64,000 nt of DNA from Mesorhizobium sp. (GTDB taxonomy: Bacteria > Pseudomonadota > Alphaproteobacteria > Rhizobiales > Rhizobiaceae), in assembly GCA_004020545.1 (NCBI GenBank), contig SAQE01000022.1, positions 1-64,000 of the forward strand, in the 5' to 3' direction. The notes under the pieces are model-generated. The model ran no database searches. It was not told the DNA's origin and was given only the letters and a program-made list of their open reading frames with translations. The position numbers and the translations under genes were made by a program. Of this stretch, positions 1 to 8,422 are shown one piece after another; positions within the stretch are counted from its first letter, which is position 1; every line of letters starts with the position of its first letter.

Positions 1-427
1 GCAGGTTATGGGCGGTGGTGATGGCGTGGAAGTCGCCGGTGAAGTGGAGGTTCATATCCTCCATCGGCACCACCTGAGCCAGACCGCCGCCGGCCGCACC
101 GCCCTTCATGCCGAAGTTCGGGCCGAGCGAGGCTTCGCGGATGCACACGATCGCCTTCTTGCCGATGCGGTTCAGGCCGTCGCCGAGGCCGACCGTGGTG
201 GTCGTCTTGCCTTCGCCGGCCGGTGTCGGATTGATGGCGGTGACCAGGATCAGCTTACCATCCTTGTTGCCCCTCACCGATTTGATGAACTCGGCCGAGA
301 CCTTCGCCTTGTCGTGGCCGTAGGGCAGCAGATGCTCGTTCGGGATGCCGATCTTGGCGCCGATCTCCTGGATCGGTTTCTTCCTGGCGGCGCGCGCGAT
401 CTCGATGTCGGACTTCACTTCGGCCAT
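1..427 (-). CDS. fhs: Formate--tetrahydrofolate ligase (N-terminal part)
   Basis: The enzyme makes 10-formyl-tetrahydrofolate from formate, THF and ATP in the cytosol and supplies one-carbon units. Only the first 142 residues are inside the window; the family is about 555 residues long, so most of the gene lies beyond the left edge. Visible signatures are the ATP-binding loop [12 protein letters not shown] (about residues 69-80) and the family block [14 protein letters not shown] (about 97-110), followed by HFTGDFHAI. The ATG start is supported by an AGAGGAAAG ribosome-binding site about 7 bases upstream and by family-like N-terminal sequence. It reads away from the unknown operon on the same strand, with a gap of about 316 bp that may hold its own promoter. 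Identification is secure; nothing in the visible part looks broken. Confidence 0.95.
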   Translation of the reverse strand, partial: MAEVKSDIEIARAARKKPIQEIGAKIGIPNEHLLPYGHDKAKVSAEFIKSVRGNKDGKLILVTAINPTPAGEGKTTTTVGLGDGLNRIGKKAIVCIREASLGPNFGMKGGAAGGGLAQVVPMEDMNLHFTGDFHAITTAHNL

Positions 428-513
428 GACGGCTTTCCTCTGGATTGGGCGGTGGAGGGTAGGGGTTCGATCACTCGTGCATGCTCGAAACGTCGCTCGG
501 ACGCAAGGGCATG

Positions 514-542
514 TTCTAACCCTGTCGCTGCCGTGGCGTCAA
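514..542 (-). promoter_or_regulatory. Candidate sigma70-type promoter of fhs
   Basis: On the minus strand a TTGACG box and a TTAGAA box are separated by exactly 17 bases, about 90 bases upstream of the fhs start codon. The spacing is ideal; the -10 match is moderate. I looked for a folate riboswitch in the remaining part of this gap (428-743) and saw no convincing conserved fold. The rest of the gap holds only the hairpin at 700-725. Confidence 0.4.
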
Positions 543-699
543 CTTTCATGCAACTATGTTTCCTGTAAAGAAATAAATTGCTGTTCCCGGTCGGGCCTTC
601 CCAGGGTCTTTGGCGCCCGGTCGTTGCGCCGTATAGAAGCCAGAGCCGACGCCGCTCCGCCGTCTTAAAACAGCCGCGCAATACGCGAAAAGCGACAGA

Positions 700-725
700 A
701 GCGGCGGCGCAAATCCGCCACCGCT
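700..725 (-). terminator. Possible terminator of the DUF2333 operon
   Basis: A 10-bp stem (AGCGGTGGCG with CGCCGCCGCT, one G-T wobble) with a 6-base loop lies 19 bases after the stop of the DUF2333 gene on the minus strand. The T-run (CTTTT) comes about 8 bases after the stem, so intrinsic termination would be weak. Confidence 0.35.
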
Positions 726-743
726 CGGCTGTCGGCTCCAGCG

Positions 744-1868
744 TTACTGGGTCAGTACGTTGCTGATCTCGACCATGTTGGAGCGTACGCGCAGGATATA
801 GAAGCCCATGGTCGTCAGGTGTGTCGGCAAGAGCCAGCCGTCCTCGCGGCCGTTGGCGATGATGAAGGGCTGGATGCGCAGCGCCGAGACGAACTGGGCG
901 TCCATCGTGTCCCAGAGATTCTGCAGGTGCTTTTCCTTGATCACGTCGTCGAAGTCGGCCTGCGCTCCCTTCATCAGGCCGTAATAGGCATAGAGCTGGC
1001 CATAGGCGAACCAGAAGCGGTCGTCTGCGCGGAAGTCGAACCAACCATCATTGTGGTTCTCGGCGCGCTCCTTGAGGATTGCTGAGGTCGAGCCGATGTC
1101 CGACGAGATACGGTCGATATATTGCTTCAGATTATCGGCGCGGGCATCGAACGTCGCCTGACAACTGGCAAGGCGGGCGTTGAAGGAGCGCAGCTTGCGC
1201 ACTGCGTCGCGATAGTAGCTCGGCGTCGGGGTCTTCGGGCCGAACGGGCTCAGGCCGAAATACCAGGTTTCCTCATCGAACTGCAGATTGCCGCGCGCGT
1301 CCTGCAGGTCGGCGTCGATCTGCGAGGTCGTGCGCACGCGACCCAGATTGTCGGCAAGCTCGGTCGCCGTGCGCCGCACTGCCTGGTTGATGCCGCGCTG
1401 GAAGGAGGCCTTGTTGTCCATCCATGGCGTGTGGTCCCAGTCGATGCCGAACAAGCCGAGCTTGTAGAGGATCATGGACGAGATCCAGGCATTCTGATTG
1501 ACGTTGAAGTCGGTCAAATCGGCAGCCACCTGGGCGATCGCCGAGTTGCCGCAGGTCTTGGCGGTGTCGGTGCCGGCGCCGGCCGACACCTGCTCGCCAG
1601 CCGACACGTTACGCGTCTCGAAGGTGTATTTGTCGGGATAGTTCGGCTCGAAATTGTTCCACCATTGGGTGGCGTAGAAGAAGTTGGCATAGAGGCCGAT
1701 CAGCACCAGCAAGGCCAGGCCGACAACGGCCTTGAGGATCCAGCCACGCTGCCCGTACCAGCGGCCTACCCACATGAACGGCCACAGGATGATGCCGATG
1801 ACGAAGCCGATGCCGCGGCCAATCCATTGGAAAATTCGGGTGAAGAAATTCACGATCGGATCAAGCAT
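744..1868 (-). CDS. DUF2333 family membrane protein
   Basis: Inner-membrane-anchored protein of unknown function, about 374 residues, resembling the DUF2333 family. Two closely spaced hydrophobic segments at about residues 14-36 and 44-66 form an N-terminal hairpin; the rest is soluble and rich in aromatic and charged residues, with helical stretches, and is predicted to lie on one side of the membrane. There are two possible starts: GTG at 1880 and ATG at 1868. I chose the ATG because the GTG has almost no spacing to its GAGGGG, but this is uncertain. It is the last gene of a five-gene minus-strand operon; its start is only a few bases from the stop of the 435-residue gene, so translation is probably coupled. 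No enzymatic motif was seen. Confidence 0.75.
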   Translation of the reverse strand: MLDPIVNFFTRIFQWIGRGIGFVIGIILWPFMWVGRWYGQRGWILKAVVGLALLVLIGLYANFFYATQWWNNFEPNYPDKYTFETRNVSAGEQVSAGAGTDTAKTCGNSAIAQVAADLTDFNVNQNAWISSMILYKLGLFGIDWDHTPWMDNKASFQRGINQAVRRTATELADNLGRVRTTSQIDADLQDARGNLQFDEETWYFGLSPFGPKTPTPSYYRDAVRKLRSFNARLASCQATFDARADNLKQYIDRISSDIGSTSAILKERAENHNDGWFDFRADDRFWFAYGQLYAYYGLMKGAQADFDDVIKEKHLQNLWDTMDAQFVSALRIQPFIIANGREDGWLLPTHLTTMGFYILRVRSNMVEISNVLTQ

Positions 1869-1884
1869 GGCTCTCGTCACCCCC

Positions 1885-3192
1885 TCAGTCAGTCAAGCCG
1901 TAAAGGCGCGCGCGGAACGCCGCCTTGTCCTTCAAATATGTGGTTTTCAGAACGTCCACAACATGCGATCGCCAGGCGTTGCTGAAGCCGTCGAAGTCCT
2001 TGTAGAAGCCCGGTTTGTTGAAGACGTAGCGCGAGACGAAGTCCTGCGGCACGAAATCCGAGATCAACTGGTTGGTGAGCCAGGCATCGGGATGATCGGG
2101 CTTGGCGCGCACGACAAGCAAGCGCTGGCGCGGCGGCACGTCATCCAGCTTCAGGTGACCGAACTGGGCGATCTCGCGCTTGGCGGCGTTGAGGAAGGGG
2201 AAGTTGCCGTCGCTGGCGATCAGGTCGGCATGGCGCTGGATCCAGGTCTGCAGCCAGACCTTGTCGACGTCGGTCAGGTTGCGGTTCGGCTCGGCGTCGC
2301 GGATCAGCGCCCGCACCACCATTTCGGCGCGATGCTCGAGATAGCCTGAGGCCTCGATCCAGGAGGCGCGCGGCAGGTCCAGCCGGCCGGTGGCGGCGAG
2401 GAAGCGGAACACCTTGTCGGCGTCGTTGATCGACAGATAGCTCACCTGCCACGGCCGCGAGCGGCGGAAGCCGGGCGCGGCCGGATCGCTGATCACCGTC
2501 GTCATATCGGGATCGACGAACACGTAGAGCCCGCCGAAATGGCTTGTCCAATAGGCGTTGTGACGGAAGATCACCTGGTCGGGCACCAGCGCGTTCTCGC
2601 GGATGTCGCCGCAGACCTTGGCGAGATCGACCATGCGCTCGAGCATGGCGTTGTCGCGCCAGGCGTCGGGCTCCTGCTTCAACCGGTCGACCAGCTTGCC
2701 CAGCTCGGCCGCCTTGCCGAGCACATCCTCGGCCGACAGCACCTTGAACTCGACCTGGTTGATCGACAGAAGGTCCTCGATGTCGTTGACCTTGGGAACC
2801 GAGTCCTCGATCTCGCCGTAGATGACGTCCTTGATGGTCAGCGCGTCGATGGCGCGCTGGTTCTTCGACATGAACTCGAACATCAACTGCGAGGTGTTGG
2901 AGAAGGCGGTGTGCACCACCGGCAGGTCGATCTGCGACGGCGTCAGGATGATGAAGCGGCGGTTGACTTCGTTGGGATCGAGATAGTCGTAGTCGCCGCA
3001 CTCCTCGGCGACCTCGGGCGAGAAGCCGGTGCGGTCGATCTGGAAGCTCTCAAGCTTGGTCGGCTCAAGGCCGAAGGCGGCAAGCGCCTTGTTGTAGCGC
3101 TGGATGAGATGCGGCTCGTCAATAGCGAGCAGCCGGCCGTAGATCAGCTCGTTGTCGCGCAGGAGGTCGGGCTTTTTGGCGGCGCGGGCCAT
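1885..3192 (-). CDS. Conserved protein of unknown function, 435 aa (DUF6638-like)
   Basis: Soluble protein of 435 residues with no signal peptide, membrane segment or recognisable catalytic motif. I recall rhizobial proteins of this kind being labelled DUF6638, but cannot confirm that here. It is rich in Asp, Arg and aromatic residues, with an N-terminal stretch that ends in a Tyr/Asp-rich DYDYLDPNEVNRR block near residue 70 and a basic C-terminus. Fourth gene of the minus-strand operon, ending 4 bases before the longest reading frame of the DUF2333 gene. Its ribosome-binding site (GAGAAGGA before ATG) lies inside the left inverted repeat of the DUF559 cassette, so the insertion appears to have replaced or preserved the translation signal. 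The original gap to the upstream ATPase gene must have been short. Confidence 0.7.
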   Translation of the reverse strand: MARAAKKPDLLRDNELIYGRLLAIDEPHLIQRYNKALAAFGLEPTKLESFQIDRTGFSPEVAEECGDYDYLDPNEVNRRFIILTPSQIDLPVVHTAFSNTSQLMFEFMSKNQRAIDALTIKDVIYGEIEDSVPKVNDIEDLLSINQVEFKVLSAEDVLGKAAELGKLVDRLKQEPDAWRDNAMLERMVDLAKVCGDIRENALVPDQVIFRHNAYWTSHFGGLYVFVDPDMTTVISDPAAPGFRRSRPWQVSYLSINDADKVFRFLAATGRLDLPRASWIEASGYLEHRAEMVVRALIRDAEPNRNLTDVDKVWLQTWIQRHADLIASDGNFPFLNAAKREIAQFGHLKLDDVPPRQRLLVVRAKPDHPDAWLTNQLISDFVPQDFVSRYVFNKPGFYKDFDGFSNAWRSHVVDVLKTTYLKDKAAFRARLYGLTD

Positions 3193-3197
3193 CTATT

Positions 3198-3252
3198 CCT
3201 TCTCCCCGTTCACGGGGAGAAGGTGCCCGAAGGGCGGATGAGGGGCAGCGCC
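3198..3252. repeat. Left 55-bp inverted repeat of the DUF559 cassette
   Basis: This 55-bp sequence matches the reverse complement of 3667-3721 at 54 of 55 positions. It is itself built of two palindromes, CTTCTCCCCG/CGGGGAGAAG with a 4-base loop, and GCCC/GGGC around GAA. The structure resembles REP or RIME-type repeats of bacterial intergenic regions. Its outer end lies 5 bases from the start codon of the 435-residue gene and supplies that gene's Shine-Dalgarno sequence. Confidence 0.9.
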
Positions 3253-3257
3253 GACGC

Positions 3258-3653
3258 TCATCGTCCTTGCTCCGATATTGTGGCCGGCAGAAATCTCGCA
3301 TCGATACCAATCATCTTGCGATCCAGCCGACCGTCCAACGCTGCAACAATCGTATCCAGCACACTCGCGCGGCTGGTCAAAACATCCGCGTGCCAAACCC
3401 TCAATACCGACCAACCATTAGCATTCATCGTCTCATCCCTGTATCGATCCCGGGATCGACCTGCGTGCTGGCTGCCGTCGACTTCCACGACCAGATTGGC
3501 TTCACGACAGGCGAAGTCAGCGAAATAGGGGCCGATCGACAGTTGGCGAACGAACTTATGGCCATTCAATCGCCGTCCGCGCAGTTCCTGCCAAAGTCTT
3601 TCCTCGGCATCGTTTTCAACCTTCCGCAGTGGCTCTCGCAACCTTTGGCTCAT
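3258..3653 (-). CDS. DUF559 domain protein, Vsr/restriction-endonuclease-like
   Basis: A 131-residue protein of the DUF559 family, whose fold is related to the very-short-patch repair (Vsr) endonuclease. The core is intact: an N-terminal EERLWQELRGRR block, then FVRQLSIGPYFADFACREAN, the acidic VVEVDGSQH motif near residue 60, and the WSVLRVWHADV strand near 88. The Asp and Glu-X-Asp residues are the expected metal-binding positions. The ATG start lies 13 bases inside the right inverted repeat and the TGA stop 5 bases before the left one, so the gene fills the cassette exactly. The ribosome-binding site is weak (GCGGAA). Its biological target is unknown; DNA nicking or cleavage is inferred from the fold only. 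Confidence 0.85.
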   Translation of the reverse strand: MSQRLREPLRKVENDAEERLWQELRGRRLNGHKFVRQLSIGPYFADFACREANLVVEVDGSQHAGRSRDRYRDETMNANGWSVLRVWHADVLTSRASVLDTIVAALDGRLDRKMIGIDARFLPATISEQGR

Positions 3654-3666
3654 TTCCGCCGCGCAT

Positions 3667-3721
3667 GGCGCTGCCCCTCATCCGCCCTTCGGGCACCTTC
3701 TCCCCGTAAACGGGGAGAAGG
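3667..3721. repeat. Right 55-bp inverted repeat of the DUF559 cassette
   Basis: Reverse complement of the left repeat with one difference in the loop of the larger palindrome (GTAAAC against GTTCAC when read on the same side). The outer end is 6 bases from the stop codon of the upstream AAA ATPase gene. On transcription both palindromes can fold into hairpins, so the pair could also act as an mRNA processing or stability signal inside the operon. Confidence 0.9.
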
Positions 3722-3727
3722 AAAAGA

Positions 3728-5632
3728 TCACCACAGGCCCTTCTTCTTCAACTCCTCCATCTCGCGCGCAGCGCGTTCGCGCAGACGCGCGTCGCGCAGG
3801 AGCTTCTCCACCGCCGCGTCGTCGGACTTGTCGGAATAGCGGAATTCGGAATCGGCGTAGCGGTTGATCTCCTGCATGACCATGTCCATCGAAAACGGCC
3901 CGCGCAGTTCCTCGATCATCGCCTTCTTGTCGTCGTAGCTCTTGTGCATGAAGGCTTCCGGCTTCTCGAACCAGTCGTCCGGCAGCTCGATATCCATGGC
4001 GCGCATCTTGATGGCGTCGGTGACGTTCTTGATGGCGCGGCCGGTGAAGCGCGGCTCGGCATCCTTGATCATGTGCAGATAGGTGCCGATATCGGCCAGC
4101 GTCTTCGGGGCGCCGTTCTCCTTCATGTAGCGCTCATAGACCTTCATCAAGCCGTCTTCCTGCGGCTTCTCGTGCTCCTCATAGGCTTCCGCCACGGCGC
4201 GCTGGATCTCCTGCGCCGCATAGAGCTTGTGGTCGCCGAGCGGGATCTTGTGGTTCTTACCGGCAAGCAGCACGAAGATGTCGATGTAGTCGTCGCGGGT
4301 CTGCGGGCCGTCGACCAGCCAGCGGGCGCCGGCGCGCTGGCGCAGCGCATCGTCGACGTTTTCGGGATAGTTGGAGAACATGCCGAAGGAACAGTTGCCG
4401 CGCACCACAGTCGAGGCGCCCGCGAAGGCGTCCATCAGCACGCCGGTGATCTCCTGCTGGCCGGCCGATGCGCGGTCGTCGGAGCGGCGCGCCGCCACCT
4501 GGTCGATATCGTCGATGGTGCCGAAGCCGACGACGCGCGGATTGAGCACGTTGTTGATGAATTGGCGGCAGTTCTGGCCCGACTTGCCCTGATAGGACGA
4601 AATCTGGTCGACGCCGAAATTCTCGTAGGCGAACGGATAGCCGGCGACCTGGCAATAGCCGTTGACCAGGCCGGCGATCATCTGGATCAGCGTCGTCTTG
4701 CCGGTGCCCGGCGCGCCATCGCCGATGAAGGTGAACAGGAAGCCGCCGAGCTCGACGAAGGGGTTCAGCTCGCGCTCGAAGTCGTAGGCCATCAGCATCT
4801 TGGCCAGCCTGACCGATTGGAATTTGGCGATATGGTTGCCGACAACCTCTTCCGGCTTCTTGAAGGTCATCACCAGCGGCTTCGAGCGTTTGCCGGGCGC
4901 CACGTCGAAACCGTCGAGAGTGAAGTCGTCGACATCGATGCGTATATGGGCATTCTCGAACGGGCCGATGCCGTCGAAGCGGCCTTTTCGCGCGAGCAGC
5001 CCGTCAATGGCGACACGGGCAAAGGCGCGCGCCCGCGTTGCCAAATCGGTATCGTCCTTGGAGCCGGCAATTGCCTGGTCGAGCCCGGCCACGATCGACT
5101 TCACCGCATCCTGCGGCGTATCGAACAGGAAGTCGGGTTCGGGGATGTCGTTCGGCGCCTCGCCGTCGCTGTCGATGAGCTGGAAAAGGTAGGAGGCGAA
5201 GCTGAAGGCCGAAACATAGGCCGAGGCCGACAGAAGCTTCTTGAAGGTTGCGGCTTCGTCGCCTTCGAGCGGGGCGCGGGCATTCTTCGCCTGCAGGCTT
5301 TCGAGGTCGGAACCCTCGGCAAAGACGCCCGCTATGGCAAGCGCGATCGCCAGGCCGCGGCGGGCGCGGTAGAGAAGCGTGTACTGGGCAATGGTCATCA
5401 ACTGGTCGTCGGGATGGATCGCGGCGACCGTCTTCGTGAGCTCCACCTCGCGCGTGCGGCGCACCGAGCCGACCGAGACGGTCGAGACGAAGCGACGGTT
5501 GGTGCCGGCGAGCGCGGTGCCGGATTCGCGCGACGGATCTTCCAGCACGACGATGCGGGTGATGAAGCTCTGCGCGGTGGCGCGGTGTTTTTCGATTGCC
5601 GCTTCCGAGATCGTGGTCAGCCCGGTGTCCAT
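3728..5632 (-). CDS. AAA-family ATPase, 634 aa, unknown role
   Basis: A cytosolic ATPase with a long N-terminal region (about 1-295) of unknown fold and a C-terminal P-loop domain. Walker A is GDGAPGTGKTT at about 304-314; a Walker B-like VVGFGTIDDID lies at about 367-376; a sensor/arginine-finger region is MFSNYPENVDDALRQRAG near 418-435. The C-terminus is highly charged (Glu/Lys/Arg). A GGAG ribosome-binding site 8 bases upstream supports the ATG. It follows the 381-residue gene by 22 bases, so the two are almost certainly co-transcribed. The ATPase is the only recognisable engine of this operon; partners are presumably the coiled-coil and 381-residue proteins. It is longer than MoxR-type ATPases (about 330) and I could not assign it to a named AAA clade. 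Confidence 0.85.
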   Translation of the reverse strand: MDTGLTTISEAAIEKHRATAQSFITRIVVLEDPSRESGTALAGTNRRFVSTVSVGSVRRTREVELTKTVAAIHPDDQLMTIAQYTLLYRARRGLAIALAIAGVFAEGSDLESLQAKNARAPLEGDEAATFKKLLSASAYVSAFSFASYLFQLIDSDGEAPNDIPEPDFLFDTPQDAVKSIVAGLDQAIAGSKDDTDLATRARAFARVAIDGLLARKGRFDGIGPFENAHIRIDVDDFTLDGFDVAPGKRSKPLVMTFKKPEEVVGNHIAKFQSVRLAKMLMAYDFERELNPFVELGGFLFTFIGDGAPGTGKTTLIQMIAGLVNGYCQVAGYPFAYENFGVDQISSYQGKSGQNCRQFINNVLNPRVVGFGTIDDIDQVAARRSDDRASAGQQEITGVLMDAFAGASTVVRGNCSFGMFSNYPENVDDALRQRAGARWLVDGPQTRDDYIDIFVLLAGKNHKIPLGDHKLYAAQEIQRAVAEAYEEHEKPQEDGLMKVYERYMKENGAPKTLADIGTYLHMIKDAEPRFTGRAIKNVTDAIKMRAMDIELPDDWFEKPEAFMHKSYDDKKAMIEELRGPFSMDMVMQEINRYADSEFRYSDKSDDAAVEKLLRDARLRERAAREMEELKKKGLW

Positions 5633-5654
5633 GAAGGATGCTCCGCGGTTGAAA

Positions 5655-6800
5655 TCAAACGTCGCTGATGACCTGCCCGTTCGACAGGATGTGGACCTTG
5701 TAGCCGGAAAAGATCCTCTGTGCCTCGCCGGCGGCGTAAAGTGCCTGATAGGCCTCGTGCGGGATCAGGGCATGGTTCTCGTAGCTCGATACACCCTGGC
5801 GCGCCGCCTCGAGGTCGTCGGTGTTGATGAAGAATTCCTGCGTCGTCTTCTCGCTGGAGAACAGGCCCTTGCGGCCGGGCTTCTCCGACTTGGAAAAGAC
5901 TTCCTGGATGGTCCAGGTAAGCAGCCAGGCGTTTTCGGGCTTGCGCACCTTTGCCAGCACCTCCGCCACCGTGGAATTGTTTTCGGTGATGCCGGCGGAA
6001 TAGAAGGGGCCGAGCACGACGCGCCGAAGCTGCTTCGGATGCAGCGGCTCGAAGTCCTTGTCGAGATTGACCGCGATGGTCGCCGGCGACAGCGCGTAGG
6101 CCGAATTCTTTTCGGTGAAATCGTCGAAGCGGTGGGCGAGCTCGGGGTTGAGGAGACCGTCCACGGGAAGCGGGATGTCGACCCGCTCATTGAGCTTGCC
6201 ATTGGCGTCGACGAGCTGGCGCACCATGCTCTCCGAGGAATCCTCGACCGTCACCATATAGACCAGCGGCAGGTTGGCGCTGCCGTCGAACGAGGCCCAG
6301 TGGACGAGATAATAGGGCCGCAAGGTCTTGGGGTTGACCGAGACCTTCGCCGTCTGCGCCAGGATGAAGGGGCCGAAGGTCGCCTCGCTCTTGACGTCCT
6401 CCAGATAGAGCCGCTCGGCCATCGACTTCTGGAGTGCCGCGGGAAATTCCTTATGGCGCAGGATGAAGTCGGCCATCTCCTCGCGCAGCTCGCCGGCCTG
6501 CGGGATGTTGGCGAGCCGGTTATCTGCCTGGCGGCGGTCGTTCTCCAACTCGAGAAGGTTCTGGAACACCGGATAGCCGCTGTCGGCGCGCGAGATACGG
6601 AACGCATCCATGAAGCCCAGCCGGTTTCGCCAGCAGGAAAAGGATTTGTCCAGCCGGGCGATGTACTCGGCGACGATCTTGGCGACGATGCCATGCCGGT
6701 AGAGCGGCGAGCGGTCATCGCGCATGAACACTTCCAGCCCTCTCAACGCCGCCGTGATGGCGGAGAAGTAGCGCGCCGCCGCTTCATTTTCGGGGGTCAT
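5655..6800 (-). CDS. Conserved protein of unknown function, 381 aa
   Basis: Soluble protein of 381 residues without a signal peptide or membrane segment. The N-terminal third is helical (AAARYFSAITAALRGLEVFM). The middle has alternating beta-like segments with YLVHWASFDGSANLPLVYMV, and the C-terminus carries a KTTQEFFINTDDLEAARQ segment. No catalytic motif was recognised. It lies between the coiled-coil gene (34 bases upstream) and the AAA ATPase gene (22 bases downstream) on the same strand, which argues for an adaptor or structural role with the ATPase. The start ATG is preceded by a modest AGGG site. I have no confident family name. Confidence 0.7.
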   Translation of the reverse strand: MTPENEAAARYFSAITAALRGLEVFMRDDRSPLYRHGIVAKIVAEYIARLDKSFSCWRNRLGFMDAFRISRADSGYPVFQNLLELENDRRQADNRLANIPQAGELREEMADFILRHKEFPAALQKSMAERLYLEDVKSEATFGPFILAQTAKVSVNPKTLRPYYLVHWASFDGSANLPLVYMVTVEDSSESMVRQLVDANGKLNERVDIPLPVDGLLNPELAHRFDDFTEKNSAYALSPATIAVNLDKDFEPLHPKQLRRVVLGPFYSAGITENNSTVAEVLAKVRKPENAWLLTWTIQEVFSKSEKPGRKGLFSSEKTTQEFFINTDDLEAARQGVSSYENHALIPHEAYQALYAAGEAQRIFSGYKVHILSNGQVISDV

Positions 6801-6834
6801 GGGACTGCCCTGGAGAAAAATGTCGGCACGCCGC

Positions 6835-7923
6835 CTACTGCTGCACGTAGTTGGCGGCGTTATGCTTCTTCATCACCTCGTCGAAGCGGCGGGCGAAGGC
6901 GTCGTCCGCAAGCTTCTTGCGGCGCTGGATATCGGCGCTGGCCACCATGTTCTTCTCATGCATCTCCAGGAGATCGCCAATGTGCTTCTGCGAGGCGGCG
7001 CCGATGCCGGCCATCGTCTCTTCCGCCGTGTTGTCGACCTGGCTGCCCAGCGTATTGATCTTGTGGGCGACGTCCTGCTGGGCGGCGGTCTTCAGCGAAT
7101 CTTCCAACGCCTTGTAGAGGACGATGCGCTGTTCGGTGTCGATGGTCAGCTTGTTGATCAGCGTCGATTGCGCGGCGATCTGGTTGTTGAGAGAGTCCAC
7201 GAAAGTCTGGAACATCGAGGTGTAGCGCTCCAGCGTCTGGCTTTCGGCGAGCAGCTCCTGCTCCTTGGCCTGCTTCTCGTTGTACTCGGTCGCCATCTTA
7301 GAACGCTCGCCTTCGAGCTCGGTGCGCTCCTTCTGGGTCGTGGAGGCGGCGATCTTGTTCTCGATGTCGAGCAGCATCGGGTTGAGCTCCTCGATCCGCT
7401 TCTGCACCGCCTCGAGATTGGCCATGGTCGTCTTGCGCCGCTCGATCACCTGCGACAGGCTGGTCTCGGAGGTCTTGTAGCGCTGGTCGAGGATCTGCTT
7501 CTGCGCCTTCAAGATGCCGACGATGGTGTCGGACTTGGCCAGCAGCTCCTGCAGATTGCCGGCCAGCGACATGTTGCGCACGCGGTCGGTGCGCATGCGC
7601 TGCTTGCGCTGGGCCGAAAAGACGCCGACGAAGTTTTCCCAGCCAGTGTAGTTCTTCATGCTCTCGAATTCAGCGCCGAAGACGTTGGTCGCGTCCTCAA
7701 GCCCGATGATCAGGTCGGCAATGTTGCCTTCCATGACCTTCTGCTGCTTCAGCACGTCCTCGATACGGGCGTTCTCTATGTCGAAATTGGCGTCGCCGAT
7801 CTTCTTGTCGGCCTGGGCGAGCGTGTCGAGCACGGTGCCGGACTGCTCGATCTTGGTGCGCATGTCCTCAACGACCTGCTTGGTCTTGGCAATTTCGGCA
7901 TCGAAATTCTGCAATGTCGCCAC
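6835..7923 (-). CDS. Long coiled-coil protein, first gene of the unknown operon
   Basis: About 362 residues, almost entirely helical, with long runs of Glu, Lys, Gln and Ala typical of coiled coils (for example LEAVQKRIEELNPMLLDIEN and KAALEDSLKTAAQQ-like stretches), and no membrane segment. I place the start at a GTG because a strong GGGAGG site lies 6 bases upstream; the reading frame stays open to an ATG at 7944 and a GTG at 7959, but neither has a good ribosome-binding site. It is the promoter-proximal gene of the operon. A scaffold or filament that works with the AAA ATPase is a reasonable inference, not something the sequence proves. Confidence 0.75.
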   Translation of the reverse strand: MATLQNFDAEIAKTKQVVEDMRTKIEQSGTVLDTLAQADKKIGDANFDIENARIEDVLKQQKVMEGNIADLIIGLEDATNVFGAEFESMKNYTGWENFVGVFSAQRKQRMRTDRVRNMSLAGNLQELLAKSDTIVGILKAQKQILDQRYKTSETSLSQVIERRKTTMANLEAVQKRIEELNPMLLDIENKIAASTTQKERTELEGERSKMATEYNEKQAKEQELLAESQTLERYTSMFQTFVDSLNNQIAAQSTLINKLTIDTEQRIVLYKALEDSLKTAAQQDVAHKINTLGSQVDNTAEETMAGIGAASQKHIGDLLEMHEKNMVASADIQRRKKLADDAFARRFDEVMKKHNAANYVQQ

Positions 7924-8422
7924 TGGGGCCTCCCGCTTCGGCATCCGGTTTCGTCGCACGTGGCGGCGAATATATGTGGGGCCTCAAGCGATTGAAAGAA
8001 GGAAGACAGGGCGAGGCGTCAAAACAAAAGAATTGGTCAGGACCTTGAAAGACAAGGCAAGCATGCTAACGGCGTGGGTCATGCGCATTGCCTTCAAACA
8101 GCTTTAGCTGATATGCCTTAAGCTGTTGTTTTTGCGCGACGAGGCGCGTCGAGCGGCAGTGCCGCAAAATCTCTTGTGCCGGATCGCGGCAATCTACCGA
8201 TCGCCAGCCCGCCGATCGCTGGAATATCAGGCAGTGCCGGCCGTCCAAGAAAACTTCGTCTTGCAGCAAAGACCTCCGGCATGTCGCTGAATGACCAGCG
8301 CACGCCGTTGATCGTGATGTGGCGCCGCTTGAAACCACATCAAAATGGTGTTTGGCTGACGAAACAAGGCGGGCACAAGAACCGACTTTGCGTCGCCTCG
8401 AATTGCAATGGGAGAAAAGTTC
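7924..8422. other. Divergent intergenic region, unknown operon / choX
   Basis: About 500 bases without a credible gene. It must contain the promoters of the minus-strand coiled-coil operon and of plus-strand choX. One inverted repeat is visible, AACAGCTT at 8097-8104 and AAGCTGTT at 8120-8127, separated by 15 bases and followed by GTTTTT; it could be an operator or a weak terminator. I could not place a choline-responsive (BetI-like) operator with confidence. Confidence 0.5.

Larger units (their letters stand above)
3198..3721. mobile_element. Putative DUF559 cassette bounded by inverted repeats
   Basis: A 524-bp unit with 55-bp inverted termini (one mismatch) and a single complete nuclease-like gene inside. 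It sits between two genes of an otherwise tightly packed, same-strand operon, which is what an insertion would look like. I could not see a target-site duplication: the outer flanks read CTATT on the left and AAAAG on the right. The gene has the same orientation as the operon, so it may ride on operon transcription. Mobility is inference; the repeats and the gene are directly visible. Confidence 0.55.

Noticed and set aside
428..743. Possible THF riboswitch before fhs
   Set aside because: No conserved riboswitch core or pseudoknot could be traced; only one hairpin and a promoter-like pair were seen.
3944..5668. Long open frame (574 codons) antisense to the AAA ATPase
   Set aside because: It mirrors the codon structure of the real gene, has no ribosome-binding site and no protein-family character; high GC content commonly opens such frames.
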